This document shows positions 1 to 12,895 of a stretch of DNA of 64,000 nt, one piece after another (position 1 is the stretch's first letter; every line of letters begins with the position of its first letter). A program made the translations under genes and the position numbers. The notes beneath the pieces were generated by a model. That model saw only the letters and a list, made by a program, of their open reading frames with translations, made no database searches and was not told where the DNA came from. This DNA comes from Marasmius tenuissimus (Eukaryota > Basidiomycota > Agaricomycetes > Agaricales > Marasmiaceae). The stretch is from NCBI GenBank assembly GCA_029532415.1, contig JAQOTA010000014.1, forward strand, positions 434,001 through 498,000. The letters run 5' to 3'.

Positions 1-1227
1 CCCGACTTTTTCCATCATAAACGAGGTCGTTTCCGGTATACATCTCAATGGCAACGAATCTGGGATCGTCACAGGGGAACCATCAGGCATTCGATTGTCA
101 TCCGAAGCTGTGGACTCCCTCGACGCTCCCAGTCCCTCTCTCTCTCCTGGCCAGCCAGCCAGCCGATTTGCGATGTGTGCAATCGCAAGGACATTGTGGG
201 CGCTGGCAGTCTCTGGTTCAAACTTCCAGAGGACCAAGCTTCCGATGTTGGGCATCCGGGCCGCTTGGCGTTCGGATTCTGAGTTTTGAGGAACGAAAAC
301 TCAGGGGGTCGGGAGAAGTTTGGAGGCCGTTAGGTTATCAGTTGTCTACAACAGTAGTCAGGGTCGGGTCGCGTGAAGGGCACCCCCAGCGCTGGTGCCA
401 GTGGTGGTAATAGAGAGGGCCCTCAGCACGAACAGCTCGACGGGTTTCAGCTGCAGTATCCAAGTCCGTTGTGGACCATCTCAAAGGCCCGATCGGGGTT
501 CCCAATTAATTGGAGATGGCTCGAGTTGGTGCGCGGATGTGATACGTACAGTCGTGGTTTCATGGAAGGGAGGCTCACAGGGAGCACATAGGTCACCTAC
601 GCAGAGGCGATCCGGGTTCCTCGATGCTCGCAGCTCGAAGTGGGTTAGGCGCGGACACAACGGAGGGAGATCATCCCTACTCTTTGTAGCTGCCGTCCGC
701 AGATTCCGGTATGGACCCAGCACCCCTCACGCCGAACATGTATTTCTGAAAGGTATGTTCGAACTCCTTTTGCTAGTTCTCCAAACTAAAGGTTCTTCGG
801 CCCCAGCCAGGCAGATCGTTGCAATGACTCGTAATCTCAACTTTCGTATTCCTGGTGAAAGAGCTATGAGATTTGTCGACGTAGTTAGATCGCAATATTC
901 TATATGCTGGGCACGGGCTCTCAAAGGCCGGCAACGATTATCGAACAATATGAGTTGGCGCGTTTACTTAGGCTTTAGTCATCCTCGTGACAGGGTCATC
1001 GGGGAATCTTCCAGCTGAGCAGCTCTTTCTAAAGAAAGTCATCCTCGTGGGAGCTCCGTGCAGGTGGCAAGCGTCTGTAAAACGGCAGTGTTGCATGAGC
1101 ATCCAGCGTGTTTCCATTTGGCACCACCACCATCGCCCTCTTTTCTACCTCCAGGTCAATTCTACTATTTTGCCTCTCCCTCTTCCTCATCTGGCGCGCC
1201 TTCACTACCCAGACGTTCTTGAAGGCC
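1..1227. other. Left edge, no supported gene
   Basis: No reading frame here has family motifs or a convincing exon chain. A frame on the plus strand open from the left edge to about 289 reads like protein and could be the 3' end of a gene starting outside the window, but it cannot be assigned. A longer frame at 395-1018 has no recognisable domain. The last ~150 bases are the promoter and 5' leader of the NLR gene that starts at 1228. Confidence 0.4.
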
Positions 1228-4018
1228 ATGGTTGAGAACCACCATAACGGGTCAGGCACGCAGAACAACTACAACGCCAACAGTCAGAATGTCAATCACG
1301 AGGGAGACCAAATCGTCAACTTTGTAGAGAATTTCAATACATCGAACCCCAATTGTGAGTGATTGTTTCTTTCCCTTCATACACTGTCATCATGGCTCAA
1401 TCGATCCTTCGGTAGCGTATAAAAACCTTTGGAGTGCAATTGCAGGCGTTGGAGCTTCACACACCGCGGAGCAGCAATATGAACGAGGGGAATGTCTTGG
1501 GGGAACTCGAGTTGAGCTCCGCAGAATGATTCGTAGATGGAGGCAGGCTGGACGGGGAGGGAGAAACTCTGAAGGGGAAGGGAGCCCCCTTTGCTGGCTC
1601 GCTGGAGCTGCGGGCGTTGGGAAAACCGCCATTGCCATGTCCGTCGCCAAAGAACTCGAAAAGGAAGGGGCCCTGGTCTCTTCCTTTTTCTTCTTTCGGT
1701 CCGACCCGAAGCGAAACAACCCCCAGGCCCTGTGGCTCACGATAGCGCACGGTCTAATCTCGACGATGCCGTTCATGCGGCGTCCTGTTGAACAGAGGAT
1801 TTCGGAAGATCCCAAGATTTTAGAAGCGAGGTTGGAGGACCAGTTCCAGGAGCTCGTCCTCAACCCCTTCCTTGAACCCGTCTCGGACCCATCGAGCTGG
1901 CAAAAATCCCTGTGGGCTTTCCTCTTACAGGCTCTGTACTTGATGCTTTCGAGCGTCATGCTGCTGGACGTCTTGTGGGGACTCTTGGTTGCCCTGATCC
2001 CCGATGCACCAGTGCAAGTACCGGATAAATTACCGAATATCATCATAATTGACGGCCTTGATGAGTGCGGCGACGAGTCCACACAGTTGCGCATTCTCAG
2101 CATCATTCGAGGCGCAGTCCAACAATCACCCCACTTTCCATTACGTTTTCTAATCTGCAGCCGTCCAGAAGCCTGGATCAAAGAAGTGTTCGACACTGAA
2201 CATTTTCGTAGACTTTCGAAGGTCATCCTGGTGGACGATGCATTGGAGGACATTATCAAGTACTGCCACCACCACTTCCAAGAGATCGTCAGCAATCCCA
2301 AGTACAAGAACGTTCCGTTTCCGAGTCCCTGGCCTTCTCAAGAGGACTTTGGGACTTTAGTTGATAGGTCCTGCAGCCAATTCATCTACGTGACAACCGT
2401 TTTCAGGTTCATAACACTCGCGGGTAATCATCCCGTGAATAAGCTGCGGCTTATTCTCAACAGCTCTCCGAGCAATCAACCAGGACTCGTATCACCCTTT
2501 CCCGAGCTTGACGCACTATATTATACCATATTGAAATCCAGTCCTAATCCTGAGGATATTCACGCTATCCTTGTGGCCATCCTTGTCCTTCCGGGATATC
2601 TGGAGCCAACACCCGCACATATCGAGTTGTTGCTAGGACAGGATTCAGGACAAGCGGATCTGACGTTGAGAGGATTACACTCTGTACTGCGTATTTCTGG
2701 CTATGCGGACGGGATACAGCTGTACCACAACTCCTTCAGGGAATATCTCATTGACCGAAATCGATCGCAAAGCTTCTACGTCGATCTGGAAGTTCAGGAA
2801 CACATCGTTGCGCAACAGTGGCTTCAGGGACTTACCACGGACAAGATGCTGACTTACAGGTACGAAGCTTTCCAGGTCTATCGTAAATTACTCTGATTCC
2901 AATACTACTTATGTGACATAGCTTCGACCAGCTGTATGATGAAGAAACCTCCTCCTTCTTCACAAAATGGAGGTCCTTGTGCACCTCACTCGCCAAACCA
3001 ACTCGGAGTTTACTGGAACATTTACAAAATGTCGATCTTGCCTCCGTCTTCCTTTGTGGATATATCGAGAAACTGCCAGTAGCGGGGCTACACCTGCCAA
3101 GTATTAATACCGAACGCCGCGGCTTCCTCCAATGGTCCAACCTGTTTGAGTGGTGCCACTCATGGGTAAAAGATTATGTGAGTAGCGTTTCTACCAGTAG
3201 ATTCAGGGCGGCCTCATCCTGATGGTTCCTGGTTGCCACTAGTACAGCAGAGAGCCGCACAGCGATGACCTTGTCAAGGGCCTTTTGGTCAAACTCGCGA
3301 AACCCCCGAAGTGTTTTCATCTCATACGTGCTCCGGGTGTAGGCCGTCGTGATGACGCCACGAGCTGGGTTATCCGCCTTACCTCAGGGTGCCGATTGTT
3401 ACCTACAGAGTCCAGGCAATCAGAGATTCACCGCAAAGTCAAGCAAAGTGGGATTCGCCTTACAGACTGCAACTGTGACCCGACAAAAAGAGAGCAGTCA
3501 GACGATCCGGGTCACCTTGCATACCAGGAAGTCTGCATGGAGCTCCTCACGGATTTCACCTCGGAGCTTGATCGTTCTGATGATACTTCGCCTTATGCCT
3601 TCATGAATGTGGTGGCATCGTTGCTTTTAGAACATTGTCGTCCGGACGCAGAGCTCTTGTCGCTCTGTCATACCTTTCTCGATTCAGCGCGAAGATGCTC
3701 AGAATTGCGCTCCTCGCGCACCGCACGTTTGAGCTTGGTAGGCGCTGGCCGCTTATACCTTGAGCACTTGATTTCGCTTGATCCACAGAAAACACTGCTC
3801 GAGCGGATTGAGGTAAGCACAAGTTTCTGGTTCCACCCTCTCCTTATCTCCTTAGTAGCGATAGACTAACAGGTTTCTCTCCTATATAGGCCATCAAGTT
3901 CCCGATGAACCTTGCTGGGGAAGTTGAAGCTCTCAAAGAACAAGTCCTGGCCTTGCCATGGGACGAGTGGTTGGGTAGTGGTAACGAGCTGTGGCCCTCA
4001 CCAGCTTCGTCACCTTAG
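1228..4018 (+). CDS. NACHT-domain NLR (fungal STAND protein)
   Basis: Five exons join in frame: 1228-1354, 1416-2859, 2922-3177, 3243-3812, 3890-4018 (841 aa). All introns are GT-AG, 61-77 nt. The N-terminus (about 43 aa) is Asn/Gln-rich. It leads into the conserved agaric block LWSAIAGVGASH, a Walker A motif GAAGVGKT at residues 106-113, FFFFRSDPKRNNP, and a Walker B-like IIIIDGLDE at about 251-259. No WD40, ankyrin or TPR repeats are visible; the C-terminal third is helical with no recognised repeat. NACHT STAND proteins are ATP-switched sensors; in fungi some act in non-self recognition and regulated cell death, but nothing here shows the ligand or effector. The start ATG at 1228 is chosen because it opens the Asn-rich leader that splices in phase. 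The TAG stop lies inside a KDZ-like TIR beginning at 4011, so the last residues may be insertion-derived. Confidence 0.88.
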
Positions 4019-4037
4019 GCAGCACTATTACGGCATC

Positions 4038-4097
4038 GAGCAGGGCCTTGAGGGGGGGTTTATGTGACGTGTGAAACCCACCTCAAAGGCCATGCTC
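4038..4097. repeat. TIR hairpin, left end of decayed element
   Basis: An imperfect palindrome with outer arms CGAGCAGGGCCTTGAGG and CCTCAAAGGCCATGCTCG around a centre containing GTGACGTG. It lies 27 bp inside the CACCTTAGGCAG terminus, as the equivalent hairpin does in the intact KDZ element. Confidence 0.65.
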
Positions 4098-7000
4098 GCC
4101 TGCCGTAACTACATCGAACAGCTTGCTCACCGCCCGCGATATGCTCGAGCACCTAGACTCAGGCGTTGAATTTCAAAAGTTTAAACAAATCATATTTTTT
4201 ACATATGTCTTATTCTAACAATATCTTGTGTGATATAAACAATAGCCCCAGCACATCGGCGTTCAAATGGCCTATTCGAACGCTCGTATTCAAATGCTCA
4301 GTTCAACCGGTCGGATACAGAGGCACGGGTGTCCTCTCACCTTTGAACCACCCTTAACTGGACATGCATACTACACTCGGACGTTCAATCTTGATCGAAC
4401 CCACCGGTTTAAACATATTGTTCGACCACAACCACTCGCGAATGGGGGATCCAAACATTCAGCTTGAACCGGCATTTTGAACGGGCCATCTAAACAATGA
4501 TTCGAACGGGTAGTTCGAACAAATAGTTTGAGCGAGCCAATTCCAGACGGCATTGATAAGAGGTCGTCTATCGTCCCGAATGCAACCCGAGTTACCACAA
4601 GCTGGGGGGTGCCAAATTAGTGCGGTGAGAGATGCTCGCGAAAGCACAGTACCCAGTTCACCCACTGTCACGCGACTATGATTTTGATTTAGATAGAGAG
4701 TGAGAGAGAGTGCTTGAACGTTGAGAATGAGTGACATGATGAGAGAGGGGTCTAAGGCCTCGGCGGGGCCTCCGTGCTTAGACTCAGAGCTCAATACTGT
4801 GAGAAAGACTTTCCAAAGTTGTTTCCGCCGGCTTCGGACGGCCAACATCCCAGTCAGGGGGCGGGCGTTCGATCAATGTTCGAATACAACATATGTAAAA
4901 CATATGTTTTGTTTAAACATTTGAGATTTATCTCCAGCTAGACTAAACTCGAGCTCATCTCTTGCAAACTTTTGCAGCATCATATATCATCGATGGTAGA
5001 GCAGCTCACTAATTAAGCCTACTTTCGCGCCTACCGTCGCCCCAAGGGATTTCCGTGCACATCACGCCAGAACTTCCATCCATAGGACTACGGTGCGCAC
5101 GCATTTGTTTAGTTGAATATATACTGGGATTCATCTCACTTCGAGGCTGGTACACACGGCACCCCCGCTCAGTAGCCACAGTGCAAGCGTTTTCTGTGCA
5201 CTGAATGTTGCACGGTGCACGAGAATCCGAAACGAGCAGCTGCGCCCACAAGAAACGACATAATTTTCCGCACAAACCTAGTGGAACGAAGGGTCAGTAT
5301 GGAGTAGGGAAGGCCATAATAGGCAGGAATCTGGCCCCAGCGCTCGTTCTCTTGTCCTTGTTACTACCAATTCCGACTGCCTCTAATATTATGTCGAGAA
5401 TGAGCACAAAACAAGAATCTAGGATAGCATAAAATTTGCCCGTCGTGGTACATGTACGCGTCTGCTCTTCATACCCTTGGTCCCCCTTGATAGGATATTC
5501 TAACTGGTCAGAGCTACGTGCTCGCAACGAAACGAAAGCTCAAAATCGTTCCGAGCAAGTATTCCCTCGACCACAACGAGCCCCGGCGAGAGCGACTGGT
5601 GCACTACATGCGGCTAGCGTCTGATCCGTATCACTAGTTTTTTCTAATTTATGGCTCTATTTCTCGATCAGGACTATGTGTCGATCATCGAAACAAATTT
5701 ACAAGCAATTACTGGTCTCTCGTCAACAACGGTGAACCTTACCTGTTTTCTCATTTCTGTTCTCAAAGCCCGGCCACCTTGCTCATCTGTGATATTCGAT
5801 TCCTTCTAGGCTACTGATCGGAACCTATACAAACCAGTCCGTTCACTAGAAAGCTGTCGCCTTCCGCGGCCGTCACAAACTGCACAGTGTTGGTTGGGAA
5901 ACGTTTGGCACTGGGACAGATGATACCTTTGGCGATATATTCGTATAGAAGGCGGATCGGAGCGTCCAGGTTGCGAACCTGTGGGCTGAGATCGGGTGGG
6001 TTGTGCTTATGTTTAAAGTGCGTACACCCGGTTACAACTCAGTTACTGTCAGCAACTCAGAGCGTGCATTCTGGCTTGTTGACATATCTCTATCTTCAAC
6101 TCAAGGGTATAGGCTGGCGCCGCCGCGGGGCACTGAAACCCCAACTTCGCTGTTCCAAACCCACTGAGCTGCCATCCCACAGCGGAACTTATTTGATGCC
6201 ATTCTCTCCTCAAACCCCTCTTCTATCTAGATCCCAACTTTGCGACCTCTCACCGGTCGCAACTACAGCCTCAGTCAGGTTCGTTCAATTTAATTCTTAC
6301 CCTTTTTGCCTACGCCATTCTTATTCCCCATAGTTTGCGCTGCCCTTAAAGACGCTGACGTTCGCCGGCACCGTTCATGTACATATTTGCCCGATATGTT
6401 ATTTTGTTGAGCCACCAATGTGATGTATCTATCCTTACCAGTGTTAGATTCAATTGTTCAGATCCTTCGTAGCCCTGGCGTAGTGCCTAACCTGTTCAAC
6501 CAGTAAGTATTGGCCGAAATGTGTTTCAAGAGACCGGCTAACCAAGATCCCGGTTAGCCGGAAGTTTCGGCAAAAACATATAATTCTTTGAATTCCTAGG
6601 CTTCGTCCCAGCCGTTTCGAAGTCCCAAACTCATGGACCCTGATGTATGACCACGATTAAATGATATACCAAAATATTGTGGCGAGTGGTTGGCCAGAAC
6701 TATCCAGGGAAAAAGTAACGCGCCCTCGACAAGCGGAATCCGTTCACACTCGCGCTTGACAGACTACCACCACCTTCTCGGCTATAACTTGTCCCTCCCT
6801 ACCGATCATCCGCTACAAGAGACTCAGAAATAGTGGAAAGAGGTTTTCTCAACAGAAATCTACCACTCTTGAAGGATCTAGAGGAACAAGTGATGGATGA
6901 ACGACGTGATAGAGAGAATTAGAGACTGGAATCCGAGTGTCTCTCCGAAGTTAAAGTATGTCCCGTTCTTCTCCAACTCCTCTAATTGTCTCAATTACTT

Positions 7001-8517
7001 CATCAACAAGGACTAAGGTAACTCTTTCGCAATCTTTATGGCACTCAAAACGTTAAATTGTATACACAACATGGTCGGCGACACGGAAGAATGCTGCTCT
7101 GATTTTGGTTCGTTCTCACGTCAAGGTGTGTCCCATTTCTTGAGGTCTATTTGGGTGTGGTCTCTCTGTGTCTCTCTGTAAGCGTGGTTAGGGGATTAGG
7201 ATCATAGGGCTGATATTTGAATAGTACAATCTCGTTGAAGCGGCATATTTCGGGGGACGGCGGAAAATCACGTCGTATCCCATGCTGTTCCAGCCTTCCA
7301 CAGGTCAACCACAAGTGGGAAACATCAAGTCCAAGGCACAGGCGACTGACAACAATCGACTTGTTCCAGCCCCATAAATGATGGTCCCGATAGTCCCTAT
7401 ACGCAGCTCACACATCCAACACTCCTCAGACAATTATTCTACCCTCTCTTCGAGACTATTCACCTCAATACGGGCTCTAAAAGAGCTCCTGAGCTCTCAC
7501 ACACAAAAAGCAATTCCGACGAAGCCTCCTACTATGCCTCGGGCACCCGGATTTAGACCACATTACCCGCGAGCTTTCGGCTACAAAGATCCCTAGCAAT
7601 CAAATAATATGGTACCATTCGTTGCCCTCTACTGCCGATGGTGCGACACGTCCGTAAAGTTCCAATATGCACGGTCTCGCTTGGAAGTTGGTATATAGGC
7701 TGGAAACTCATTTGCGGGTGAACTCAACCTGGACATCCGACGCGGTACGTTCCAGCATTGTGTAAGTCGGGATTCGACCGACATACTCAACTTTCGGACC
7801 CCCGACCAAAATCGGACCACTCCTACTGGGCATACATGCTCATCTCTATCGGTCGTATTTTCCTAGCTCAACCCTCTTCGACGTGAGAGCCACATTGATT
7901 TCTGAGACCTGAAGCTAAGCGGTTGCTTATTGGAGCAAGCAGAAAATCTGGGGAGCATATCGAACGTCTACACGACAAAAAACCAGGATTTACTTTCATT
8001 CTCATTCAAAGAGTTTCTCGTGCTGTCAATGTGAATATTATCTTACTGTATTTATCTCTGCTTTCCATTTGTAGGTGGTAGGTAGCCTGGGTGCGCTAAC
8101 GACATGAGCAGCTCCGCGCAAATACAGAATGACAGGGAATATGCAACTTGCATACTTACACACAATTTCCTCGAAACTACGGTGGCTGGAGGTCGAGATA
8201 CCCAAGAACATACCGAATGTGGTGATGGTTGCCATGTGAAGAAAACCAGCCACAATGGATGTGCAAAGACCCGCTGAGCACGATCTAGCCAAGCACAAAG
8301 TTGTGCGTTGCCAACAAGGAGCAAACAACAGGGCGACCTCCGGGCGGCTGAATGTCCAGAGTACACCTGAGATGTAAATGAAGTGGTCGTGCCACATTAT
8401 GATCAAAAGAATTCAAAAAAAAACCTACTCCGGCGAAGGTGCGAGCAGGGGCCAGTGATTCTGCACAAACTGCGCAAGCCGTGCAAAATGATGAATGACA
8501 GAGAGCCGAGCAGAACC

Positions 8518-8577
8518 GAGCAGGGCCTTCGAGGTGGGTTTTACACGTCAAGAAAACACCCCCTTCGGGTCCTGCTC
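8518..8577. repeat. TIR hairpin, right end of decayed element
   Basis: Outer arms GAGCAGGGCC and GGGTCCTGCTC with inner GTGGGTTTT/AAAACACCCCC and a central ACGTCAAG. Reverse-complemented, it aligns well with the hairpin at 4038-4097, including a shared GACGTGT and AACCCACCTC. It is followed outward by GCACAAGTCCTGCC, resembling GACAAGTCGTGCC at the right end of the intact KDZ element. Confidence 0.6.
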
Positions 8578-8664
8578 GGTCAGGCACAAGTCCTGCCTGG
8601 GCTGTTCAACGTTAACACATGGTACGCCATCACGGGAAGGAAGGGGTGGGCCGGGACGTAAAAT

Positions 8665-8672
8665 CTAGACGT
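8665..8672. repeat. Target-site duplication, left copy (CTAGACGT)
   Basis: The 8 bases just outside the left TIR are identical to those just outside the right TIR at 20747-20754. Eight-bp duplications are the expected hallmark of KDZ/Zisupton-type transposition. Confidence 0.9.
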
Positions 8673-8775
8673 CACCTTAGGCACGGCTTGTTGCGTCTGA
8701 GGTGGGCCTTTGAGGGGGGGTTCTTTGTACGTGAGAAACCCCTCCATCGGGTCCACCTCAGGGATGAGGTCATTC
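8673..8775 (+). repeat. KDZ left terminal inverted repeat
   Basis: It starts CACCTTAGGCACGGCTTGT. It contains the palindrome 8699-8759 (arms GAGGTGGGCC and GGGTCCACCTC; inner GAGGGGGGGTTCT and AGAAACCCCTC) and ends near GGGATGAGGTC. It aligns over about 100 bp with the reverse complement of 20644-20746. Confidence 0.88.
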
Positions 8776-9155
8776 TCAGAAGGGACTTCCCTCAGTGCCT
8801 CCGAGGTTGGGTAGACGCTCGCGAGCATCATTAGGTCGGATGTGGGCGAACGGCGCATGTAGATTCTGTACCAAAGATTCATACATAGCACTCCTTCATA
8901 TCGAGCAGAGGTCGTGAAATTGTATTCGTGTATGTAATAGATCGCAATATGAGGTGACGAGCATCAAGATATATCATAATCTGTCCGTGTATGAGGAAAG
9001 TAGATGTGGTAGATATGGATCAGACGAAGGTTGGTATGAACGAAATCTGGGGGGGGCAGTCGTGAAGACGTCGAGAAAGCACGTAAGGAAGGTGGAAGGT
9101 GATTCAAATCATTTTCTAAGCGACCGGACAAGAAAATACGAGACCTCGTCGGCCT

Positions 9156-12100
9156 CTACTGGTTTCCGGGGCCAGATGATGGGGATTGATATCCCGATGG
9201 CCCGTTTTGAAAGAATTGCGACATCAATGTGTTGTACACCATGTTCACCAGTTCGGGTGACACGTTTGCGGGAGCTGCACCTCCGAATTGGGGGTAGGGA
9301 GCTTGCATCGGTATGGATGATGGCTGAGCGGGGAGCGGTAGATGTGGAGGGGGAGGATTGGGGTGAGGTGGTCCGTGCATTGCAGGTTGATATGGATAGG
9401 AAGTACTATAAACATGCGGGCCCTGTGCCTGCCACTGGAAGGGAGGCTGAAGGTGAGGCAATGGTGGGGCCGCTGCTGTGGGGAGCGCAGATGGTCTATC
9501 GCCGTCAGGGTGCTCAACTTGGCTGTTGAACGTGAGCTGTGGGGGCAGATGAGGTTGTTCTATAGAGGTTGAGCCTTGCGCCGCATCCAGGCCCAATGTC
9601 GTAGGGTGGTCGATCTGTTCCGTCTCCTTGAGCTTCTTGCTTACAGGCCCATCGTGAGGCTCGGGCTCAGGACCTCGCTTGAGATTCTTGAGGGAGACTG
9701 GCTGGAAGTCTCCGTCATCGAACTCAGCGGCAGTGATGGTGTTCTTCGTAGGCACTTTCTTCGGAACGTTGAGGCTCGAGGTTCGCTCTGATGTCGTCTT
9801 GAGGGCAGATCCAGTAGGTCCTATTATAAGGTAGTATTAGATATCGAATGGACTGGACAATGGTGCAATGTAATACATACCTTTCCTTTTCGTTGGACTT
9901 GGGGTCTCTGGAATGGTTTCCGGAGTTGGAAAGCGTGAAATGGTGCCTGCTGGAGCCAGTTTGATGAGCTGGTATGTAAAAACGGAAGTGGGTACATACC
10001 TTTCTTCTTTGGCCGGGGAGTCTCTATGTCCGTGAGGTCCGATCCCTCTGACTCTGGGTCACCTCGGCGGTCGCCGTAATCAGCCTTTTTCTTCTTGGCT
10101 GCACGCGCGAGGGTGGGACGGTTGCCAGTGTTCGAGTCCGGAGGTACGCCTAAATCCACCTCCTCGAACTTAACCTTCCGCTCTCGATTGTGGCGAAGGA
10201 CGTTGACGGCAGCCAGACATCCAGGGATATCTTTGGCGATGGTCTTGATAACATTTCCATCGCTATCAGGGACGGTGACGAAGACGGGTAAATCCCCGGT
10301 TTCGAGGCCTATACAGGGATAAGATCGATGGAAAGGTGGAATATAGATCATAACTTACGGATTGGATCGGCCAGAGCAAGCGTGAGCTGGTGGTCGTTGT
10401 CTGACCGGCATGCCTCAATGAGCCTGGCTTGATCACCCGGAGGCAAGACTTTGATGCCACGATTGGTGGGCCTTCTCCCGTTGGACTTTGCTGCATTCGA
10501 CTTCGTAGACTTCACGGTGCTGGACCTCACGGTGGCTGTGGCAGAGCCCTCTGCTGCATCAGGGCAATCAGATGGATCTTGCCAAGGATACAGGGTGTTG
10601 CAGGGGTAGTTGATGACTTGGACACCAACATCAACACATTCTACTGCGAGGGTTGACCAGGGCAGTTTCGAGGACATGGTGAAGGAACGACTGAGGGTGG
10701 CTAGGCACTCATCTGATGTAGGCGTGATAAGTGTAAGGTCGCGTTATGCGGGAGGAGAGAACCAACCTAGACGAGCTTTAAAGATTGCTTGGACATCTTC
10801 CTTTTTGGGCTTCTTGGGTGAGGCCACATCAGTGCGGGGAGGTGGAAGGAGGGTCGTTGGTAGTGATCCCACGAGTGGCTCTTCATCAATGCCGGGGCCT
10901 GTTACCTTCAGTCCACGCGTAGCACCCATGGCCGCGAACTGTTGATTGGAGACTTTGAGGGCATTTTGGAAGCTGTGTGAGCTGTTAGGCGAGTCATTTG
11001 AGATGGCTAGGGAATGAACATACCATATAAATGCTTGATAGAGTGGGCCAACCTCATTCGGCTCAACTCCAAGGACCTTCGAGAACTAGAGGTCATCGCT
11101 GAGTCAGCCCAAGAATCCCAACGATTCAACGAGTGAGAAACTACATACCCCCTTGCTTGCGTTGAGCTCACACAGAGAGCTGAACGTTTGATCACTCCGG
11201 TTCAGACCCCCAGCAAGAATCGCCCAGACGTGAATATTGAACCGATTATAAACCCAATTAATCTAAGATATGAACTGTGAGTGGAAGTCTATGAGTTGTC
11301 ATGATATGACTTACGAGGTCGATGACCTGTTTCTGGACTCCCACAAAATCACGCTTGCGTTCGCCCTGTGTCTGAACGGTGACGATGCCCTTCATCATTA
11401 ACCACACCCCCATCATTGCCTTTGCCTCCTCTACGCCATGTTCCTCTTTGAAGAGCCGCCATGCCTCCTTGAGCTGGCTAGAGGTTGGATTGGACACGCC
11501 TATATAGAATGATCAGTCTCGGAGTCGGCGTAGATGATACACACATACGTACCATCCCAAGCTAGATCAGTGCCGCTGAGGCGGCTAAGCTCCTTCGGCT
11601 TATGTTCGGGGTCGGCTGCATAAGACTGATATTCGTTCCAATCGTGCGGAGCTGATTTCAACTTGACGATCCTTCCACACAGTCGGTCCCAGACAAGTGT
11701 CTGTTCCACATCTCCCTCTGCACACTTCCTGGCAAGATACGCGATAACCTTTTGACACAACTCGTCAGCGGCATCGATTTTTTTCTGGGATGGGCGTCCA
11801 CCAGCTTTTGATGGTACTCGGGGGCCTACAGGTGGGTGCTCGTCGTCTCCGGACACACTGTCATCGTCAGAAGAGATGACCTCACAATCTGGCTTGGATG
11901 TCGGCCCGTCAACGCCTGAGACACTCTGGCCATTGGCGGGGCTGTTGCCCCCCTCGCGCTCTGTGTTAGACGCAGGTGGAGCTGTAGCAAGTGGTTCTGA
12001 GGTTGACCCAGATGCGGCATCAACATCAGCATCTGAAGCACCTTGGCCACTGGCGGGAGCATCCTCCTTGAGGACTACGTTAGATGCTGGTGGGGCTGTG

Positions 12101-12895
12101 GCCGCCGTGGATGGGTTTGGGGTAGGAGTAGATGCGACATTGACAATGAGACCGTGGTTGGAATTCGCAGGTACGGTGAGGTGAGCATGAGAGAACAGAG
12201 GTTGAGGTGGTGGATGAGTAGGGTGACCGGAGGTGGAAGTTGGACGCGAAGGTGGAGGTATCGCAGTTGGGAATGCATACTGATATCCATATGCTGCAGC
12301 CCGGGGTAGGTGTGGGCCGTACTTTGAGGTGGGAGCGAGTATGGATGGCCAGCAACATAAGGACCGCTGTTGGGGGCGGAAAAGCCGAATGGAGTGGGCG
12401 AGGTCAAAGGTGGCTGGCCGTAGCCCAGAGGACCAGGTGAGGTTGATTTTCCGGGAGGTGGCGGTGGCGGATGAGCAACCCAAAGGTGCGTTGGTGCAGT
12501 CGTTGCAGCCAGAGCAGGTAGGCCAGGGGATCTCGCAGAATCATGCGAACGAGTACTCGTCGATGAAGACGAAACAGCTGTTTGGAGGCCGGGAGGACCA
12601 AGATGAGGTTGGGCATTAGAGGTAGGCTGGGGAGGTTCATGTGTCTGCTTTCGCTCATCAGCAAGCCGACGGATGGTGGGAGATGCACGATCCGTTGGTT
12701 GGATATGTCGCTTTCGTGGTGTGGTAGATGGTGTTGCTGATTGCTGCATTGTGAGAGGTGGGTCAATCTCGTTGATAGCTCTGATCTCTGATGAGGTGTA
12801 AGATTCAACTGAGGGGGAACAATTCTGAGAGATAATACATCAGCCACGACTGTAAACAAGCAGAGAAGCTATGAAGAACTTACTGTTTTTGTCAT
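9156..12895 (-). CDS. KDZ-element accessory protein, unknown function
   Basis: Exons from 5' to 3' on the minus strand: 12895-12884, 12824-12365, 12293-11553, 11499-11315, 11262-11149, 11085-11024, 10972-10767, 10700-10359, 10308-10000, 9946-9881, 9820-9156; about 1,053 aa, all in phase. The N-terminal ~350 residues are Pro/Ser/Thr-rich and acidic, so probably disordered. The middle (from the exon ending at 11553 to the one ending at 10767) is helical and well ordered, with GVWLMMKGIVTVQT and NRFNIHVWAILAGG. The C-terminus has basic, nuclear-localisation-like KKKK and KKLK clusters and a Pro-rich tail. I recognise no catalytic family. Its place inside the element suggests a transposition or DNA-binding helper role (inference). 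Weak point: intron 12294-12364 has a poor GTCCTT donor; without it there is a frame change near 12.3 kb, which would mean an indel. Confidence 0.7.

Larger units (their letters stand above)
4011..8604. mobile_element. Decayed non-coding element with KDZ-like ends
   Basis: The left end begins CACCTTAGGCAG, matching the start of the intact KDZ element's TIR. The right end (8518-8604), reverse-complemented, begins CAGCCCAGGCAG. Both ends carry the same hairpin, with arms around GAGCAGGGCC and AACCCACCTC. The ~4.5 kb between them has only short, unsupported frames. I infer a non-autonomous or decayed KDZ-type element. I could not find a matching target duplication, so the two ends may instead belong to two different remnants. 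Confidence 0.45.

Noticed and set aside
395..1018. A 207-aa plus-strand open frame
   Set aside because: No domain, odd composition, overlapping frames on both strands, and no exon chain or family pattern supports it.
1390..2307. A 305-aa minus-strand frame
   Set aside because: It is exactly antisense to the NACHT exon, whose motifs and splice phases are clear.
8954..9529. A 191-aa plus-strand frame at the left end of the KDZ element
   Set aside because: Antisense to the last exon of the 1,053-aa accessory gene, which has consistent splice phases.
12404..12859. A 151-aa minus-strand frame overlapping the start of the accessory gene
   Set aside because: Alternative phase of the same exon. 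The phase beginning at 12895 via intron 12825-12883 continues through all later exons.
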